Source of the DNA: Bacteroidota bacterium
GTDB taxonomy: Bacteria; Bacteroidota; Bacteroidia; Flavobacteriales_F; PHOS-HE28
Direction of reading: 5' to 3'
Assembly (NCBI GenBank): GCA_023418095.1
Contig: JAEZDL010000075.1
Coordinates: forward strand, 1 to 64,000
DNA length: 64,000 nt
Positions within the stretch are counted from its first letter, which is position 1; the number at the start of each line of letters is the position of its first letter. The notes under the pieces are model-generated. The model saw nothing but the letters and a program-made list of their open reading frames with translations, was not told where the DNA came from and made no database searches. Of this stretch, positions 62,586-64,000 are shown piece after piece. The translations under genes and the position numbers were made by a program.

Positions 62586-64000
62586 ATGCAACGGACATTC
62601 ATCACCAACCTGGCGCTGCTGCTGCTGCTGAACCTGTTGGTGAAGCCGTTCTATATCCTGGGGATCGATGCCGGTGTGCAGGATGCCGTGGGATCGGCTG
62701 AATACGGGACGTATGCGGCGCTGCTGAGCCTCAGTTTCCTGCTCAACATCATCCTCGATCTGGGGATCACGAATTACAATACGCGCAACATTGCGCAGCA
62801 TACGCAGCTGCTCGGAAAATACCTTGGGCATATCGCGGGGATCCGGTTGTTGCTCGCGCTGATCTATGCGGCGATCACCGCGCTTGCCGGTCTGTGGCTC
62901 GGATATTCCGCCCATCAGCTGCAGTTGCTCGGCTGGCTCATCTTCAACCAGGTACTCGTCGCGTCGATCCTTTATTTGCGAAGCAATATCGCGGGTGCCC
63001 AGCGCTATAGGCAGGATAGTTTCCTGAGCGTGCTGGATCGGTCCCTGCTGATCGGCGTGATCGGCTGGCTTCTGTGGGGCAGGGAAGGGGAATTCCGGAT
63101 CGAATGGTTCGTGTGGGCGCAAACGGGCGCTTATGCGATCACATTCCTCGTGGCGCTGGCCATGGTATTGCGGCTTTCGGAAGGATCGAAGCTGAACCTG
63201 AGATCACCTATCGGGCTGGTGATGCTTCGCCAGAGTTCTCCGTACGCCTTGCTGATCTTGCTGATGACCTTCTATTACCGGATCGATACGCTGATGCTGG
63301 AGCGGATCTCGGGCGATCTGCATGCGGGGATCTATATGCAGGGTTTCCGCTTCTTCGAGGCGTTGAACATGCTTGGTTACCTCTTTGCAGGATTACTTCT
63401 CCCGATGTTCAGCCGCATGCTGAAACAGAAGGATGATGTGACCCCGCTCGCGTTCACGGCTTTCAAGCTGGTGATGGCGGGAGCGATACCGATCGCGATA
63501 TACGGTTGTTTCCGATCGGAACAGATCATGGAATTGCGCTACACCGAGCATACGGATCTATCCGCGCCGGCGTTCGCCGTGTTGATCTGGTGCTTCGTGG
63601 CGGTGGCGACCACCTATATCTTCGGAACATTGCTCACGGCCGGCGGCCGTTTGCGTGCGCTCAATTGGATGGCGGCGGGCGGTGCGGTGCTCAACATCCT
63701 TCTCAACCTGATCCTGATCCCGCGTATGCAGGCCGAAGGAGCGGCGTGGTCGAGCCTTGGTACCCAGGTACTTACGGCTGTGATCCAGGTTTTTCTGGCG
63801 GTCAAATTCTTCAAGATCCGGGCACTTTCATCGGTAATTGCGCGGATCGCTCTGTATGCTTCCGGGCTGCTCGGTGCGTTCCTGTTGCTCGATCATCTTT
63901 GGAAAGATCCGATCGGATCGGCGATCTTCTATTTCATATTCTCACTTTTGTGGGCTTTCTTGACGGGCCTGATCGGCCTAAAACCTTTGTTGCATGCCTT
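62586..64000 (+). CDS. Polysaccharide flippase (Wzx/MATE-like), partial
   Basis: An open frame of 471 codons runs off the window end. It starts MQRTFITNLALLLLLNLLVK and has about 12 hydrophobic segments of the polysaccharide-transporter type (for example AEYGTYAALLSLSFLLNIIL, FYYRIDTLMLERISGD, GTLLTAGGRLRALNWMAAGG). Such proteins move lipid-linked sugar units across the inner membrane. Divergent from a glycosyltransferase, which suggests a surface-glycan locus continuing to the right. Confidence 0.88.
   Translation, partial: MQRTFITNLALLLLLNLLVKPFYILGIDAGVQDAVGSAEYGTYAALLSLSFLLNIILDLGITNYNTRNIAQHTQLLGKYLGHIAGIRLLLALIYAAITALAGLWLGYSAHQLQLLGWLIFNQVLVASILYLRSNIAGAQRYRQDSFLSVLDRSLLIGVIGWLLWGREGEFRIEWFVWAQTGAYAITFLVALAMVLRLSEGSKLNLRSPIGLVMLRQSSPYALLILLMTFYYRIDTLMLERISGDLHAGIYMQGFRFFEALNMLGYLFAGLLLPMFSRMLKQKDDVTPLAFTAFKLVMAGAIPIAIYGCFRSEQIMELRYTEHTDLSAPAFAVLIWCFVAVATTYIFGTLLTAGGRLRALNWMAAGGAVLNILLNLILIPRMQAEGAAWSSLGTQVLTAVIQVFLAVKFFKIRALSSVIARIALYASGLLGAFLLLDHLWKDPIGSAIFYFIFSLLWAFLTGLIGLKPLLHA

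Noticed and set aside
62296..62598. 101-codon N-terminal extension of the glycosyltransferase
   Set aside because: It runs through composite element copy D and is low-complexity; the ATG at 62295 gives the normal GT4 start.

Overview
The window comes from a member of the Bacteroidota, most likely a high-GC relative of the Flavobacteriales. The evidence is: fusA directly followed by rpsJ with no tuf between them; the order rplQ - carA - eno; L36 and S14 forms without zinc ligands; type IX secretion (T9SS) proteins and cargo with both type A and type B C-terminal signals; exact TAnnTTTG promoter elements instead of TATAAT; and almost no Shine-Dalgarno sites. No tRNA, rRNA, CRISPR array, phage or transposase gene was seen.

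1-15162 (+): the end of fusA and then a complete, merged S10-spc-alpha ribosomal cluster (rpsJ to rplQ, 29 genes, with secY, map, infA and rpoA embedded). It includes rpmD (59 aa) and rpmJ (38 aa). Oddities are a glycine/arginine tail on S3, two hairpins in front of rpsD, and a heptad-repeat hairpin between rpoA and rplQ. 15308-19373 (+): an exported protein gene broken by two frameshifts, carA, and eno.

19650-33913: a T9SS-exported M1 peptidase (-), a helical-repeat protein (+), and then a minus-strand surface-adhesin module in transcription order: small exported protein, 2328-aa SprB-like protein, PorP/SprF, and an OmpA/PD40 lipoprotein resembling PorE. 34031-39593 (-): rlmB, a GWxTD lipoprotein, an L,D-transpeptidase, a BamA/TamA-like barrel and ung. 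39734-43456: a 42-aa lipoprotein, osmC, an outer-membrane protein coupled to lipA, an orphan antitoxin-like gene, and gapA.

43469-53109 (-): seven genes chained by start/stop overlaps, lpxK - PNP - choice-of-anchor B protein - gatB - TlpA-like lipoprotein - M1 peptidase/barrel fusion - lpxH, so two lipid A genes bracket the unit. 53165-55099 (+): Nif3-like and zinc-ribbon proteins. 55252-62295 (-): trkA/trkH potassium uptake, a membrane-anchored propeller protein, rnhB and a glycosyltransferase. 62586-end (+): a polysaccharide flippase cut by the window edge.

The most unusual item is a dispersed composite element of about 150-180 bp. Four diverged copies (19374, 34812, 37042, 62364) share their termini and, in two copies, a hairpin core. 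Two copies start at, or one base after, the stop codon of the upstream gene in sense orientation. Much of the window is also very rich in GATC. Most product names rest on recognising family motifs by eye; no searches were run.
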